A stretch of 64,000 nt of DNA, taken from RHKX01 sp041393495 (GTDB taxonomy: Bacteria > Actinomycetota > Thermoleophilia > Solirubrobacterales > 70-9). The notes under the pieces are model-generated. The model was not told the origin of the DNA, made no database searches, and saw only the letters and a list, made by a program, of their open reading frames with translations. Position numbers and translations under genes: made by a program. Positions 25,809 through 34,661 of this stretch are shown here, in pieces (within the stretch, counting starts at the first letter, position 1; each line of letters starts with the position of its first letter). The DNA lies in assembly GCA_041393495.1 (NCBI GenBank), contig JAWKKA010000015.1, positions 1-64,000 on the forward strand, written 5' to 3'.

Positions 25809-25874
25809 GCGCTGCCACCTCGCGCCGCCGGCGCTGCCACCTCGCGCCGCCGGCGCTATCACCTCGCGCCGCCG
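25809..25874. repeat. 22-bp tandem repeat, three copies
   Basis: Two perfect copies and a third with two changes (TGCC to TATC). The unit begins GCGCTGCCACC and ends CGCCGCCG; a partial fourth copy follows. The array ends 33 bp before operator site A and lies in the divergent promoter region of the HD-GYP and acyl-CoA dehydrogenase genes. Confidence 0.88.
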
Positions 25875-25907
25875 GCGCCGATCGCCCTCGCTCCGCCTAA
25901 GCCGTAT

Positions 25908-25934
25908 GAAGTAGTCAGTGGTACTGTCTACTTC
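25908..25934. promoter_or_regulatory. 27-bp operator, site A (acyl-CoA dehydrogenase)
   Basis: A nearly perfect palindrome: left arm GAAGTAGTCAGT, three central bases, right arm ACTGTCTACTTC; 11 of 12 arm positions are complementary. It ends 30 bp before the acyl-CoA dehydrogenase start. Its outer arms and spacing are shared with sites at 23811 and 49399. Confidence 0.8.
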
Positions 25935-25964
25935 GACCGGTCCCCGATCGTGAAGGAGCAGCAC

Positions 25965-27173
25965 GTGGCCACGGCAGCGAGCGACGTCGTCAAACCGGAC
26001 TTCTCGTCCCGGCGCAAGCACTTGATCTTCACCGACGAGCACGAGGACCTGCGCGAGTCGATGCGATCCTGGGTCCTCAAGGAGCTGACCCCGCATGCGG
26101 AGGAGTGGGAGGAGAGCTACTGGCCCGACTCGGTGCTGCAGCGGATGGGGGAGCTCGGCTACATCGGCCTCTGCTTCCCCGAGGAGTACGGCGGCCAGGG
26201 CGGCGACTACTACTACTCGCTGGTCCGGGCCGAGTGCCTCTCGCACGCCAACTCGGGCGGCCTCGGGATGGGCCTCGCCGTCCACACCGACATGGTCCTG
26301 CCGCCGATCGAGCTGCTCGGGTCCGAGGACCACAAGCAGCGCTACCTCGTGCCCGGGATCAGGGGCGAGCGGATTGCCTGCCTCGGGATCACCGAGCCCG
26401 GCGCCGGCTCCGACGTCGCCGGCATCCGCACGACGGCCCGGCGCGAGGGCGACGAGTATGTGATCAACGGCGCGAAGACGTTCATCACCAACGGGGCCCG
26501 CGCGGACTTCATCCTCCTCGTCACCAAGACCGACCCCGACGCCGGCCACGACGGAATCAGCCTGTTCCTCGTCGACCTCAGGGACGATGCCGGCGAGCCC
26601 GTCCCCGGGTTCACGGTCTCGCGGACGCTCGAGAAGCTCGGGATGCACTCCTCCGACACGGCCGAGCTCGCCTTCGAGGACGTGCGCGTCCCGGCGGAGA
26701 ACATGCTCGGCCAGGAGGGCAAGGGCTTCTACCACATCTCCTGGGAGCTGCAGGGAGAGCGGCTGGTCGCGGCCGCCGGCTCGGTCGCCGGCGCCGAGCG
26801 GATGTTCGAGAGGACCCTCGAGTACGCCAAGGAGCGGCAGGCGTTCGGGCGGCCGATCGGCAAGTTCCAGGCGATCCGTCACAAGTTCGCCGAGATGGCG
26901 ACGAAGATCGAGGCCGCCAAGCAGCTCACCTACGCGACGGCGTGGCGCTTCAACAACGGCGAGTACCCGGTCCGTGAGATCACCGAGACGAAGCTCTACA
27001 CCTCGCGGATCGCCTGCGAGATCGCCGACGAGTGCATCCAGATCCACGGCGGTTACGGCTACATGAAGGAGTACGGGATCGAGCGCGCCTATCGCGACGT
27101 CCGCCTGAACCGGATCGGCGCCGGCACCGACGAGATCATGCTCGAGGTGATCGGCCGCAGCTACGGCCTCTAG
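25965..27173 (+). CDS. Acyl-CoA dehydrogenase, isovaleryl/long-chain type
   Basis: 402 residues. FAD/substrate motifs: CLGITEPGAGSDVAGIRT, NGAKTFITNGARAD, LEKLGMHSSDTAEL, ERQAFGRPIGKFQAIRHK, QIHGGYGYMKEYGIERAYRD. The catalytic Glu is in helix G (GERLVAAAG, Glu265), and the position that is Glu in medium-chain enzymes is Ala (IGAGTDEIM). That arrangement is known for isovaleryl-CoA and long-chain enzymes. GTG 25965 is chosen because AAGGAG lies at 25952-25957; the GTG at 25950 has none. It is controlled by the palindrome just upstream (inference) and ends in a strong terminator. Confidence 0.93.
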   Translation: MATAASDVVKPDFSSRRKHLIFTDEHEDLRESMRSWVLKELTPHAEEWEESYWPDSVLQRMGELGYIGLCFPEEYGGQGGDYYYSLVRAECLSHANSGGLGMGLAVHTDMVLPPIELLGSEDHKQRYLVPGIRGERIACLGITEPGAGSDVAGIRTTARREGDEYVINGAKTFITNGARADFILLVTKTDPDAGHDGISLFLVDLRDDAGEPVPGFTVSRTLEKLGMHSSDTAELAFEDVRVPAENMLGQEGKGFYHISWELQGERLVAAAGSVAGAERMFERTLEYAKERQAFGRPIGKFQAIRHKFAEMATKIEAAKQLTYATAWRFNNGEYPVREITETKLYTSRIACEIADECIQIHGGYGYMKEYGIERAYRDVRLNRIGAGTDEIMLEVIGRSYGL

Positions 27174-27505
27174 CACTGCCGCCGAGAGCCAACGACCCCC
27201 GCCGGGCCGGCCCCGGAAAGATCTCGGCCCGCCATGTTGCCTGGGCGGGCCGAGAGGGGGATGGGTATGGATCGGACCTGAATGCGTGGCGCCTGTGGGG
27301 AGCCACGCCGGGTTCTTGGGACTCGTTTAGGTCCTGCCGGGACGATCGGCACCCGGGTGTCGAATCTTGATCCCCCGATCGGCGGAACCTGTGGTGCATG
27401 CCGGCTCAACCGGACGGTGCCGCCTCGCCGCGATCGGATGAGCAGCGGATCGACCATCCGTCCAGATCCTTGGCCGAACGAGGAGACGCTGCCAGAATCA
27501 ACCGC
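27174..27505. other. Intergenic stretch with terminator, otherwise no gene seen
   Basis: 332 bp between the acyl-CoA dehydrogenase and the first response regulator. The terminator hairpin at 27222 is the only clear element. The rest has no long frame with a ribosome-binding site and is less GC-biased than the neighbourhood, so it may carry the promoter of the response regulator. Confidence 0.5.
27222..27255 (+). terminator. Hairpin terminator after acyl-CoA dehydrogenase
   Basis: TCTCGGCCCGCC pairs perfectly with GGCGGGCCGAGA across a 10-base loop, 49 bp past the stop. No U-run follows, as is common in high-GC actinobacteria. Confidence 0.75.
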
Positions 27506-28159
27506 ATGATCGCGCTGGGCAAGGACGCCGGGCCGGAGGTCGTCGCGACCGTCGCCGAGGGCAGCCCGCTGTTTCGGATCGGCCTCGTCGCGGTCCTCGA
27601 CGACGCCGGGATCGTCGTCGCTGAGGAGTCGACCGATGCGGAATCGGCGATCGCGGCGATCGAGCGGGCCGAGCCCGCCGTCGCGGTGGTCGATCTCGAC
27701 CTGCCCGGCGACGGGCTCCACGTTCTCGAGACGGTCCAGCGGCGCGGCACCACGGCCCGCGTCCTGATCCTCGCGGCCGGGGCCGATTCCGCGCCGCTGT
27801 ACAGGGCGCTCTCGCTCGGCGCGGGCGGCTTCGTCGCCCGCCGCAGCGACGGCGAGCGGGTCTGCGCCGCGGTCCGCTCGGTTGCCGCCGGCGAGACCGT
27901 GATCGACGAGCGCTTCCAATCCGGGCTCGCCGCCGAGATCCGCCTTCGCGAGCGCGGCGAGCGGCCGGCCCTCACCGACCGCGAGCGCCAGGTGCTGAAG
28001 CTGGCGGCCGAGGGCGGCACGGTCGCCGAGGTCGCCGGTCGCCTGCACCTCAGCGACGCGACGATCAAGACGCACCTCCACCACGCCTACGAGAAGCTCG
28101 ACGTCTCCGACCGCGCCGCGGCGGTCGCCCGGGCGATGCGGTTCGGCCTGATCGAGTGA
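27506..28159 (+). CDS. LuxR-type response regulator with degenerate receiver
   Basis: 217 residues: receiver (about 10-125) and LuxR helix-turn-helix (LTDRERQVLKLAAEGGTVAEV, SDATIKTHLHHAYEKL). Compared with its paralogue at 28380, the acidic pair ADD is AEG, the switch Thr is Ala (LAAGAD) and the conserved Lys is replaced by Arg (FVARRS). Only the phospho-acceptor position (VVDLDLP) remains. It is therefore likely to act without ordinary phosphorylation. ATG 27506 places the first strand correctly. A separate transcription unit: a terminator follows. Confidence 0.87.
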   Translation: MIALGKDAGPEVVATVAEGSPLFRIGLVAVLDDAGIVVAEESTDAESAIAAIERAEPAVAVVDLDLPGDGLHVLETVQRRGTTARVLILAAGADSAPLYRALSLGAGGFVARRSDGERVCAAVRSVAAGETVIDERFQSGLAAEIRLRERGERPALTDRERQVLKLAAEGGTVAEVAGRLHLSDATIKTHLHHAYEKLDVSDRAAAVARAMRFGLIE

Positions 28160-28169
28160 TCGAACGAGA

Positions 28170-28196
28170 GAGGGCGTCGCTGGCAGCGACGCCCTC
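28170..28196 (+). terminator. Hairpin terminator after the first response regulator
   Basis: GAGGGCGTCGCT and AGCGACGCCCTC pair perfectly over a 3-base loop, starting 11 bp after the stop. A smaller hairpin (CCCTCGC/GCGAGGG) follows at 28210-28228. Confidence 0.85.
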
Positions 28197-28379
28197 AGCC
28201 GTTCCGTATCCCTCGCGCTCGGCGAGGGATGCAACCGTTGTCGCTCAGGCCATCGGCCGCGGGGGCGGGCGCCTTGAGCGTCGGACGGCGGATCTGCGGG
28301 TTGAACCGGCCGCCATCCGATCGGTTGAGGGCGCCGGGACGCTCGGGCCGCCGCTCCCGGCCGTGCGAGAATCCGCGCG

Positions 28380-29021
28380 GTGAGCGCCGGGCGGCTGACG
28401 ATCCTGATCGCGGACGATCATCCCGTCTACCGGCAGGGACTGGAGCGGGCGATCGGCGAGCGACCCGACCTCGAGCTCGTCGGCTCGACCGCCGACGGGC
28501 GGCAGGCGCTCGAGCGGATCCACGAGCTCGAGCCGGACGTCGCCGTCGTCGACGTGCGGATGCCCGGGCTCGACGGGCTCAAGATCGTCAGCGCGGTGCA
28601 GCGCGACGGCCTGCGGACGAAGGTGATGCTGCTGACCGGTTACGAGGACTCCGGCGCCGCCTACAAGGCACTCGCCGAGGGCGCCGCCGGTTACGTGTCG
28701 AAGGCGTCCGACCACACCGAGCTCTGCGAGTCGATCGTCGCCGCCGGCCGTGGCGAGACGGTGATCGCGCCCCAGTTCGCAGCCGGCATCGCCACCGAGA
28801 TCCAGCTTCGCGAGGCTTCGGAGCGGCCGGCCCTGACCAGCCGCGAGGCCGGCGTGCTGCGGCTGCTCGCCGAAGGGAGGACGGCGGCGCGGATCGGCGC
28901 CGAGCTGCACCTCTCGGAGTCGACCGTGAAGACCCACCTCCACAACCTCTACGACAAGCTCGGGGTCTCCGACCGAGCTGCCGCGGTCGCGACGGCGATG
29001 CGCTGGGGGCTGCTCGAGTGA
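28380..29021 (+). CDS. NarL/LuxR-type response regulator
   Basis: 213 residues with an intact receiver: LIADDHPVYRQGL, phospho-acceptor Asp in VVDVRMPGLDGL, LLTGYED and GYVSKAS. The C-terminal LuxR domain (LTSREAGVLRLLAEGRTAARIG, SESTVKTHLHNLYDKLGVSDR) ends in a segment nearly identical to that of the preceding regulator, so the two are tandem duplicates. GTG 28380. Its stop overlaps the GTG of the hybrid kinase gene, so it is the likely cognate regulator. Confidence 0.92.
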   Translation: MSAGRLTILIADDHPVYRQGLERAIGERPDLELVGSTADGRQALERIHELEPDVAVVDVRMPGLDGLKIVSAVQRDGLRTKVMLLTGYEDSGAAYKALAEGAAGYVSKASDHTELCESIVAAGRGETVIAPQFAAGIATEIQLREASERPALTSREAGVLRLLAEGRTAARIGAELHLSESTVKTHLHNLYDKLGVSDRAAAVATAMRWGLLE

Positions 29022-30187
29022 GCGACCCCGATCGCCAGCCGGCGGGCGGGGACGCCGCGGGCGAGCCGCTTCAGGTGATCGGCCAGCTCGCCGGCGGGAT
29101 CGCCCACGACTTCAACAACATCCTCGGAGTGATCATCAACTACGCCCGCTTCGCGCAGGGCGGCGTCCCGCCGGGCTCGCGCGCGGCGGCCGACATCGAG
29201 GAGATCAGGCAGGCGGCCGAGCGCGGCGTCGGGCTCGTCCGCCAGCTGATGATCCTGGCGCGCCGCGAGAGCGGCTCGGAGATCGTCTTCGACCTGAACG
29301 AGCTGATCGTCGGCCTCGACGGGTTCCTCCGCTCGACGATCGGCGAGCACATCGTCGTCGAGCGCCGCCTCGCGCCGGACCTCTGGCCGCTCGCCGATGA
29401 CCCCGCCCGGATCGAGCAGATCCTGATCAACCTGGCCGTCAACTCCCGCGACGCGATGCCCGGCGGTGGAGTGCTGACCTTCGCGACCGGCAACGTCGAG
29501 CTCGGGGCCGCCGAGACGATCGCCAATCGGGGAGTCGAGCCGGGGCGCTTCGTCCGGCTGCTCGTCAGCGACACCGGCGTCGGGATGGACAGCGAAGTCG
29601 CCGCGCGCGCGTTCGAGCCGATGTTCACGACGAAGGCATCGGGCGAGGGCACCGGCCTCGGCCTCGCCACCGTCAGGACGATCGTCATGCAGGCGGGCGG
29701 GATGATCGACCTCTCGTCGACTCCGGGTCGCGGGACGCTGATCGAGATCCACCTGCCGGCCGGCCGCGGCGCCCCCGCGGCCCAGCCGGGCCCGGCCCGG
29801 GCCGCCCCCGCCGGCCGCGGCGAGTCGGTGCTCGTGGCCGAGGACGACGAGGCGGTCCGCCGGGTCGCTGAGCGGATCCTCGAGACCGCCGGTTACAAGG
29901 TCACGTCATGCGCGGGCGGCGTCGAGGCGCTCGAGCTGCTCGACGACCCCACGGCCCGCATCGACCTGCTGGTCGCCGACATCGTGATGCCGGGCATGCG
30001 CGGCGACGACCTCGCCCGGCGGGCGGTCGCGATGCGCCCGGGCCTGCCGGTCCTGTTCATGTCCGGATACAGCGACGACCCCCCTCCGAGCGAGCTCGGC
30101 CCGGCCTCGGGCCGCGTTGCCTTCATCGACAAGCCGTTCGACGCCGGCGCCCTGCTCGAACGCCTCCGCGAGCTGCTGGGGTCCTGA
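29018..30187 (+). CDS. Soluble hybrid histidine kinase with C-terminal receiver
   Basis: 389 residues. The HisKA phospho-acceptor His30 is in GGIAHDFNNILGVI, so there is virtually no N-terminal sensor. The ATPase domain follows (NLAVNSRDAMPGGG, VSDTGVGMD, GEGTGLGLATVRTIV), then a receiver (VAEDDEAVRR, VADIVMPGM, FIDKPF) from about 265. It probably senses through partner proteins or passes phosphate to the co-encoded regulator. The start GTG 29018 overlaps the regulator stop (GTGA). Confidence 0.92.
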   Translation: MSDPDRQPAGGDAAGEPLQVIGQLAGGIAHDFNNILGVIINYARFAQGGVPPGSRAAADIEEIRQAAERGVGLVRQLMILARRESGSEIVFDLNELIVGLDGFLRSTIGEHIVVERRLAPDLWPLADDPARIEQILINLAVNSRDAMPGGGVLTFATGNVELGAAETIANRGVEPGRFVRLLVSDTGVGMDSEVAARAFEPMFTTKASGEGTGLGLATVRTIVMQAGGMIDLSSTPGRGTLIEIHLPAGRGAPAAQPGPARAAPAGRGESVLVAEDDEAVRRVAERILETAGYKVTSCAGGVEALELLDDPTARIDLLVADIVMPGMRGDDLARRAVAMRPGLPVLFMSGYSDDPPPSELGPASGRVAFIDKPFDAGALLERLRELLGS

Positions 30188-30212
30188 CCCGACCGACGCT
30201 AGCGTGCACGGC

Positions 30213-31391
30213 GTGAGCATCGTCACCGACAGCGGCCGCCGCGCCCTGATCCCGCCGTTCGCCGACGAGCACGAACAGCTCCGGGCGACGATCCGCCGCT
30301 GGGTCGAGTCGGAGATCGTCCCCGAGCAGGGTCGGTGGGAGGAGCGCCGGGAGTTCCCCCGCGAGCTCTTCGACCGCGCCGCCGAGCTCGGGTTCCTCGG
30401 CCTCAAGTACCCGCAGCGACTCGGCGGCCAGGGCGGCGATCTCGTCCACGACGCGGTCTGGGCGGAGGAGCTGGCGGCGGCGGGGACGTGCGGCGGAGTC
30501 GGGGCCGGCCTCGGCGCCCACACCGGGATCGCGACGCCGCCGGTCTGGAGCTTCGGGACCGCCGGGCAGCACGAGCGCTACCTGCGCCCGGCGATCGCCG
30601 GGGAGAAGGTCGCGGCGCTCGGGATCACCGAGCCGGGCGCCGGCTCCGACGTCGCCTCGATCAAGACGGCAGCCCGGCCCGTCGACGGCGGCTGGCTCGT
30701 CAACGGCGCGAAGACCTTCATCACCAACGGCGCCCGCGCCGACTTCCTCGTCTGCGCCTGCCGGACGACCGCCGAGGGCGGGCACGGCGGGATCTCGTTC
30801 CTGATCCTCGAGCGCGAGATGGACGGCTACGAGGTGGCGCGCAAGCTCGAGAAGCTCGGCTGGCACTCCTCCGACACCGCCGAGCTCGCCTTCGTTGACG
30901 TCTTCGTCCCCGCCGAGAACCTGCTCGGCGGCGAGAACGAGGGGTTCAAGCTGATCATGGCCAACTTCCAGTGGGAGCGGCTGCTGATGGCGCTCGGCGC
31001 GGTCGGGACGATGGATTGGTGCCTGCGGCGCGCGGTCGACTACGCGGGCGGGCGGGAGGCGTTCGGCCGTCCGGTCGGCCGCTTTCAGGCGATCCGCCAC
31101 AAGGTCGCCGAGATGTCGACCAAGCTCGCGGCCGGACGGGCAATGACCTACTCGGCGCTGCGGCTGCTCGCATCCGGGCAGGACGCGCTCCGCGAGGTCA
31201 CCGCCGCGAAGCTGTTCACGCAGCGAGCCGCGGTCGAGGTGGCCGACGACGCCCTCCAGATCCACGGCGGCTACGGATACATGCGCGAGTACGAGGTCGA
31301 GCGCGTCCTCCGCGACGCCCGCCTCGGTCCGATCGGCGGCGGGACGGACGAGGTGATGAAGGAGATTCTCGGCCGGGGGCTCGGGCTCTAG
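30213..31391 (+). CDS. Acyl-CoA dehydrogenase, long-chain type
   Basis: 392 residues with the same motifs as the enzyme at 25965: LGITEPGAGSDVASIKT, NGAKTFITNGARAD, LEKLGWHSSDTAEL, QIHGGYGYMREYEVERVLRD. The helix-G catalytic Glu is kept (QWERLLMALG) and the alternative position is Gly (IGGGTDEVM), as in long-chain dehydrogenases. GTG 30213 is preferred; GTG 30204 is three codons upstream in the same frame. No 27-bp operator precedes it. Its stop directly touches the TTG of the GNAT gene. Confidence 0.9.
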   Translation: MSIVTDSGRRALIPPFADEHEQLRATIRRWVESEIVPEQGRWEERREFPRELFDRAAELGFLGLKYPQRLGGQGGDLVHDAVWAEELAAAGTCGGVGAGLGAHTGIATPPVWSFGTAGQHERYLRPAIAGEKVAALGITEPGAGSDVASIKTAARPVDGGWLVNGAKTFITNGARADFLVCACRTTAEGGHGGISFLILEREMDGYEVARKLEKLGWHSSDTAELAFVDVFVPAENLLGGENEGFKLIMANFQWERLLMALGAVGTMDWCLRRAVDYAGGREAFGRPVGRFQAIRHKVAEMSTKLAAGRAMTYSALRLLASGQDALREVTAAKLFTQRAAVEVADDALQIHGGYGYMREYEVERVLRDARLGPIGGGTDEVMKEILGRGLGL

Positions 31392-31988
31392 TTGGGCGGC
31401 GACCTCTCCGCCGCGCCCCGGCGTCTCGGCCCCGGTGATGTCGACCGGGCCGCCCGCGTCTTCGCCCGCGCCTTCGCCTGGCACGAGCCGTGGGGCGACT
31501 GGGCGATGCCCGACCGCTCCGATCGCGAGGAGCGGATCTTCGCGCGGTTCCGCTCGGACCTGCTCGAGCGCTTCATCCCCCACGGGGAGTGCTGGACGAT
31601 CGACGCCGGCACCGCGACGACGATGTGGATCCCGCCCGGAGTCCCCGAGCTGGCGAGCCGGCGCAGCGAGGCCGACTACGCGAGCTACGGAGAGCGTGGC
31701 GGCGAGATGCGCGCCGGCGACGAGTTGATCGCCTCGCTGAAGCCGAGCGTCGAGCACTGGTATCTCGACTCGATCGCGACCGATCCCGACCTGCACGGTC
31801 GTGGCCTCGGCGGCCGCCTGCTCGACCACGACCTCGCGATCCGCGACGCGGCCGGCCATGCCTGCGCGCTCGACACCCACACGCCCGAGAACATCGGCTT
31901 CTACGCCCGCCGCGGCTTCGAGGTGATCGGCGAGGGGCCGCTCGGGGAGGGCATCGCCGTCTACATGATGTTTCGACCGGCTCAATAG
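31392..31988 (+). CDS. GNAT family N-acetyltransferase
   Basis: 198 residues with the acetyl-CoA site SIATDPDLHGRGLGGRLLDHDL (Q/RxxGxG/A) and the C-terminal THTPENIGFYARRGFEVIGEG. Begins with TTG immediately after the acyl-CoA dehydrogenase stop, so it is probably translated by re-initiation in the same transcript. Substrate unknown. Confidence 0.82.
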   Translation: MGGDLSAAPRRLGPGDVDRAARVFARAFAWHEPWGDWAMPDRSDREERIFARFRSDLLERFIPHGECWTIDAGTATTMWIPPGVPELASRRSEADYASYGERGGEMRAGDELIASLKPSVEHWYLDSIATDPDLHGRGLGGRLLDHDLAIRDAAGHACALDTHTPENIGFYARRGFEVIGEGPLGEGIAVYMMFRPAQ

Positions 31989-32032
31989 AGTCCGGAACAG
32001 CCTCAGCAACCGACAAGGAGACGAACGCGGAC

Positions 32033-32860
32033 ATGGGACTTCTCGACGGCAAGACGGCGATCATCACCGGCTCGGCCCGCGGCATCGGGCGGGCGGCGGC
32101 GGAGCTGTTCGTCGCCGAGGGCGCCAGGGTGCTCATCAACGACATCGACGGCGACGTGGCCGAGCAGGCGGCGAGCGAGATCGAGGGCGAGACCGCGGTC
32201 TTCAGCGGCGATCTGACCAGCCCCGGCGCCGCCGACGACCTCGTCGCCGCCGCGATCGACGCCTTCGGGTCGGTCGACGCCGTCGTCAACAACGCCGGCT
32301 ACACCTGGGACGGAGTCGTCCATCGGATGAGCGACGAGCAGTTCCAGGCGATGCTCGACATCCACACGATCGTCCCGTTCCGCGTTACCCGGGCGCTGGC
32401 GCCGCACTGGCGCGAGGCGGCCAAGGCCGAGCAGGCCGAGGGCCGCGAGGTGTTCCGCAAGATCGTCAACATCACCTCGGTCTCAGGGACGATGGGCAAC
32501 GCCGGCCAGGCGAACTACTCGGCCGCGAAGGCGGGCGTCACCGGCCTGACCAAGACGATCGCCAAGGAGTGGGGGCAGTTCAAGGTCAACTGCAACGCGA
32601 TCGCGTTCGGGTTCGTCGAGACACGCCTCACCGCCGCCAAGGAGGAGGCCGGTGCGATCGAGCGCGAGGGCGAGCGGATCGAGCTCGGGATCCCCGCGCA
32701 GATGCGCGAGATGGGCAAGATGATGATCCCGCTCGGCCGTCCCGCCCAGCCCGCCGAGGCTGCCGGCCCGGTCCTGCTGCTCTGCTCCGACTACGCGAAC
32801 TTCATCCACGGCCAGGTCATCAACGTGACCGGCGGCCAGTTCACGGGGATGTACTCCTAG
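32033..32860 (+). CDS. Short-chain dehydrogenase/reductase (FabG-like)
   Basis: 275 residues of the classical SDR family: TGSARGIGRAA cofactor loop, NNAGYTWDG, catalytic Ser in NITSVSGTMGN, and Tyr/Lys in NYSAAKAGVTGLT. A VNVTGGQ-type C-terminus as in 3-oxoacyl-ACP reductases (VINVTGGQFTG). An insertion of about 15 residues (REAAKAEQAEGREV) lies before the catalytic Ser. The start is ATG 32033 with AAGGAG 12 bases upstream. It may be a 3-hydroxyacyl-CoA dehydrogenase partner to the neighbouring acyl-CoA dehydrogenase. Confidence 0.9.
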   Translation: MGLLDGKTAIITGSARGIGRAAAELFVAEGARVLINDIDGDVAEQAASEIEGETAVFSGDLTSPGAADDLVAAAIDAFGSVDAVVNNAGYTWDGVVHRMSDEQFQAMLDIHTIVPFRVTRALAPHWREAAKAEQAEGREVFRKIVNITSVSGTMGNAGQANYSAAKAGVTGLTKTIAKEWGQFKVNCNAIAFGFVETRLTAAKEEAGAIEREGERIELGIPAQMREMGKMMIPLGRPAQPAEAAGPVLLLCSDYANFIHGQVINVTGGQFTGMYS

Positions 32861-32876
32861 ATGCCCCCACTCCGAG

Positions 32877-32981
32877 GGGGCGGGGATTGTCCGCTTCGCG
32901 AGGGGCAGTGGTGGAGATCGTCCCCTCATGAGGCGCGGTGGCGGAGGTTCTCCCCTTCATGAGGGGGAAACTTCCGCCACC
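32877..32981. repeat. 45-bp palindromic element, copy 1, preceded by degenerate 30-bp repeats
   Basis: Positions 32937-32981 form a palindrome: arms GGTGGCGGAGGTT and AACTTCCGCCACC around CCCCTTCATGAGGGG. Upstream, two more divergent copies of its first half follow each other at about 30-bp steps (GTGGTGGAGATCGTCCCC and GGCGGGGATTGTCCGC). The element fills the gap between two convergent genes, so it can serve as a bidirectional terminator. A second 45-bp copy is at 41464. Confidence 0.85.
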
Positions 32982-34580
32982 TCAGGCCGAGCCGACCGAG
33001 GCGGGCGGACGCATCGGGTCATCCTCATCGCCCCCCTCGATGATCCCGGCCTCGGAGGCCTTGCCGCGGGGAATCGTCGCGGCGGCAACGAGGCCGGCGA
33101 GGAGCATCGCGACCGCCATCCCGTAGAAGACCGTCTGCGTCGAGTGCGCGAAGCCCTCCTGAACGGCCTGGAAGAACTGCTCGGCCTTGGCGCCGGCGTG
33201 CGCGAACGTGTCGGATCCGGCGCCGCCGCCCGACTGGCTGAGCGAGTCGACGACGGCGTCGGCCTGTGACTTCGTCGCACCGAGGTCCTCGAAGCGGGTC
33301 TCGACGTTGGAGCGATTCGCGGAGATCAGCAGGGTGCCGAGGATCGCGAGGCCGACGCTGGCGCCGACGTTGCGCACCGTCTGCGTGATCCCGGTGACCT
33401 CGCCGTAGCTCGTGTGCGAGGCCCGGTTGAGAGCGTCGGTGGTGACCGGGCCGAGCACGAAGCCGGCGCCGGCGCCGGCGATCATGATCCGCCACCACTG
33501 GTTCCAGTCGGCGCCCGATGCGATCTCGGGCATCGATTCGGCCCAGAGGTAGAAACCGACGACGGCGATGGCGCAGCCGATCAGGACCGGCGTCCGGGCG
33601 CCGCCGCGGTCGAGCATCCTCCCGCCCAGTTGCGCGGCGATCACGAAGCCGGCGAAGAAGATGCCGATGTAGAGGCCGGCGTCGCTGGCGTCGAAGCCGA
33701 GCGAGATCTGCGCGTACATGCTCGCGAACAGGAACATCGGCACGAACGCGATCGAGATCAGGAAGAGGACCGCGTTGTCGCCGGCGAAGGCGCGGTTGGC
33801 GAAGATCCGCAGCTGCATCAGCGGCGGGTCGGTCGCCAGCTCGACGCGGATGAAGACGGCGATCAGGACGGCGCCAACCGCGATCGACGCCCAGGTCGCC
33901 GGGCTGTCCCAGCCCCAGGCGCTCGACTGCTGCAGGCCGAGCACGAGCAGGCCGAGCCCGAGCGCGGCGAGGATGGCGCCGCGGTAGTCGACCGGGGCCG
34001 GGCGTCGGGTGTCGTCGGGCTTGGCACGCAGCGTCAACAGGACCGCGGCGATCGCGACCGGGACGTTGATCCAGAAGATCGCCCGCCAGGACAGCTCGAT
34101 CAGGTAGCCGCCGGCGAGCGGGCCGATCGCGGTCAGCCCGCCGGCGATCCCGAAGAACGTCGCCAGCGCCTTGCCGCGCTCATCGCGGGGGAAGGCCGCG
34201 ACGACGATCGCCAGCGCCGCCGGGAACATGATCGCCGCCCCGGCGCCCTGGACGACCCGCCAGAAGATCAGCCAGGCCTCGGCGATGGCGCCGTCCGGCG
34301 TCGCCCCGCAGAGGGCCGAGGCGGTCGCGAAGATCGTGATCCCGATCAGGACCATCCGCCGGTGCCCGGCGACGTCGGCGATCCGGCCGCCGAAGGCGAA
34401 CAGCGCCGCCAACGCCACCAGGTAGCCGTTGACGACCCACTGGACGCCGGCCTCGCTGAGGCCGAGGCTCTCCTGCAGGTCCGGGATCGCGATCGAGACG
34501 ATCGTCTGGTCGATGAAGGTCATCGCGACGGCGCAGATCATCGCCGCGAGCGCGAGGCGCTTGTTGGTTGCCGGCTGCAT
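32982..34580 (-). CDS. MFS drug exporter of the DHA2 (EmrB/QacA) type
   Basis: 532 residues with about 14 hydrophobic segments. Motifs: FIDQTIVSIAIPDLQ in helix 1 (motif D1), GGRIADVAGHRRM (motif A) and GIAGGLTAIGPLAGGYL (motif C) mark a DHA2 proton-driven exporter. A long Ala/Ser-rich extracytoplasmic loop near 450-490 is family-typical. ATG 34580 with GGAAGGGA upstream is chosen; an earlier frame start would add 24 charged residues. Substrate unknown. Confidence 0.9.
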   Translation of the reverse strand: MQPATNKRLALAAMICAVAMTFIDQTIVSIAIPDLQESLGLSEAGVQWVVNGYLVALAALFAFGGRIADVAGHRRMVLIGITIFATASALCGATPDGAIAEAWLIFWRVVQGAGAAIMFPAALAIVVAAFPRDERGKALATFFGIAGGLTAIGPLAGGYLIELSWRAIFWINVPVAIAAVLLTLRAKPDDTRRPAPVDYRGAILAALGLGLLVLGLQQSSAWGWDSPATWASIAVGAVLIAVFIRVELATDPPLMQLRIFANRAFAGDNAVLFLISIAFVPMFLFASMYAQISLGFDASDAGLYIGIFFAGFVIAAQLGGRMLDRGGARTPVLIGCAIAVVGFYLWAESMPEIASGADWNQWWRIMIAGAGAGFVLGPVTTDALNRASHTSYGEVTGITQTVRNVGASVGLAILGTLLISANRSNVETRFEDLGATKSQADAVVDSLSQSGGGAGSDTFAHAGAKAEQFFQAVQEGFAHSTQTVFYGMAVAMLLAGLVAAATIPRGKASEAGIIEGGDEDDPMRPPASVGSA

Positions 34581-34661
34581 CCGGGATCCCTTCCCTGCCT
34601 GGTTCGTTCCGACGCCCCTTCCCCGAACCCGGCCGGACTCCTCCTCCAGCACAGCCCGGGC

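Noticed and set aside
27256..27505. c-di-GMP or other riboswitch before the first response regulator
   Set aside because: Short GC hairpins exist but the conserved cores of known aptamers are absent.
30213..31391. Loss of the catalytic Glu in the second acyl-CoA dehydrogenase
   Set aside because: A first alignment pointed to Asp in MDWCLRR, but the helix-G Glu that aligns with the known isovaleryl/long-chain base is in QWERLLM and is present in both enzymes.
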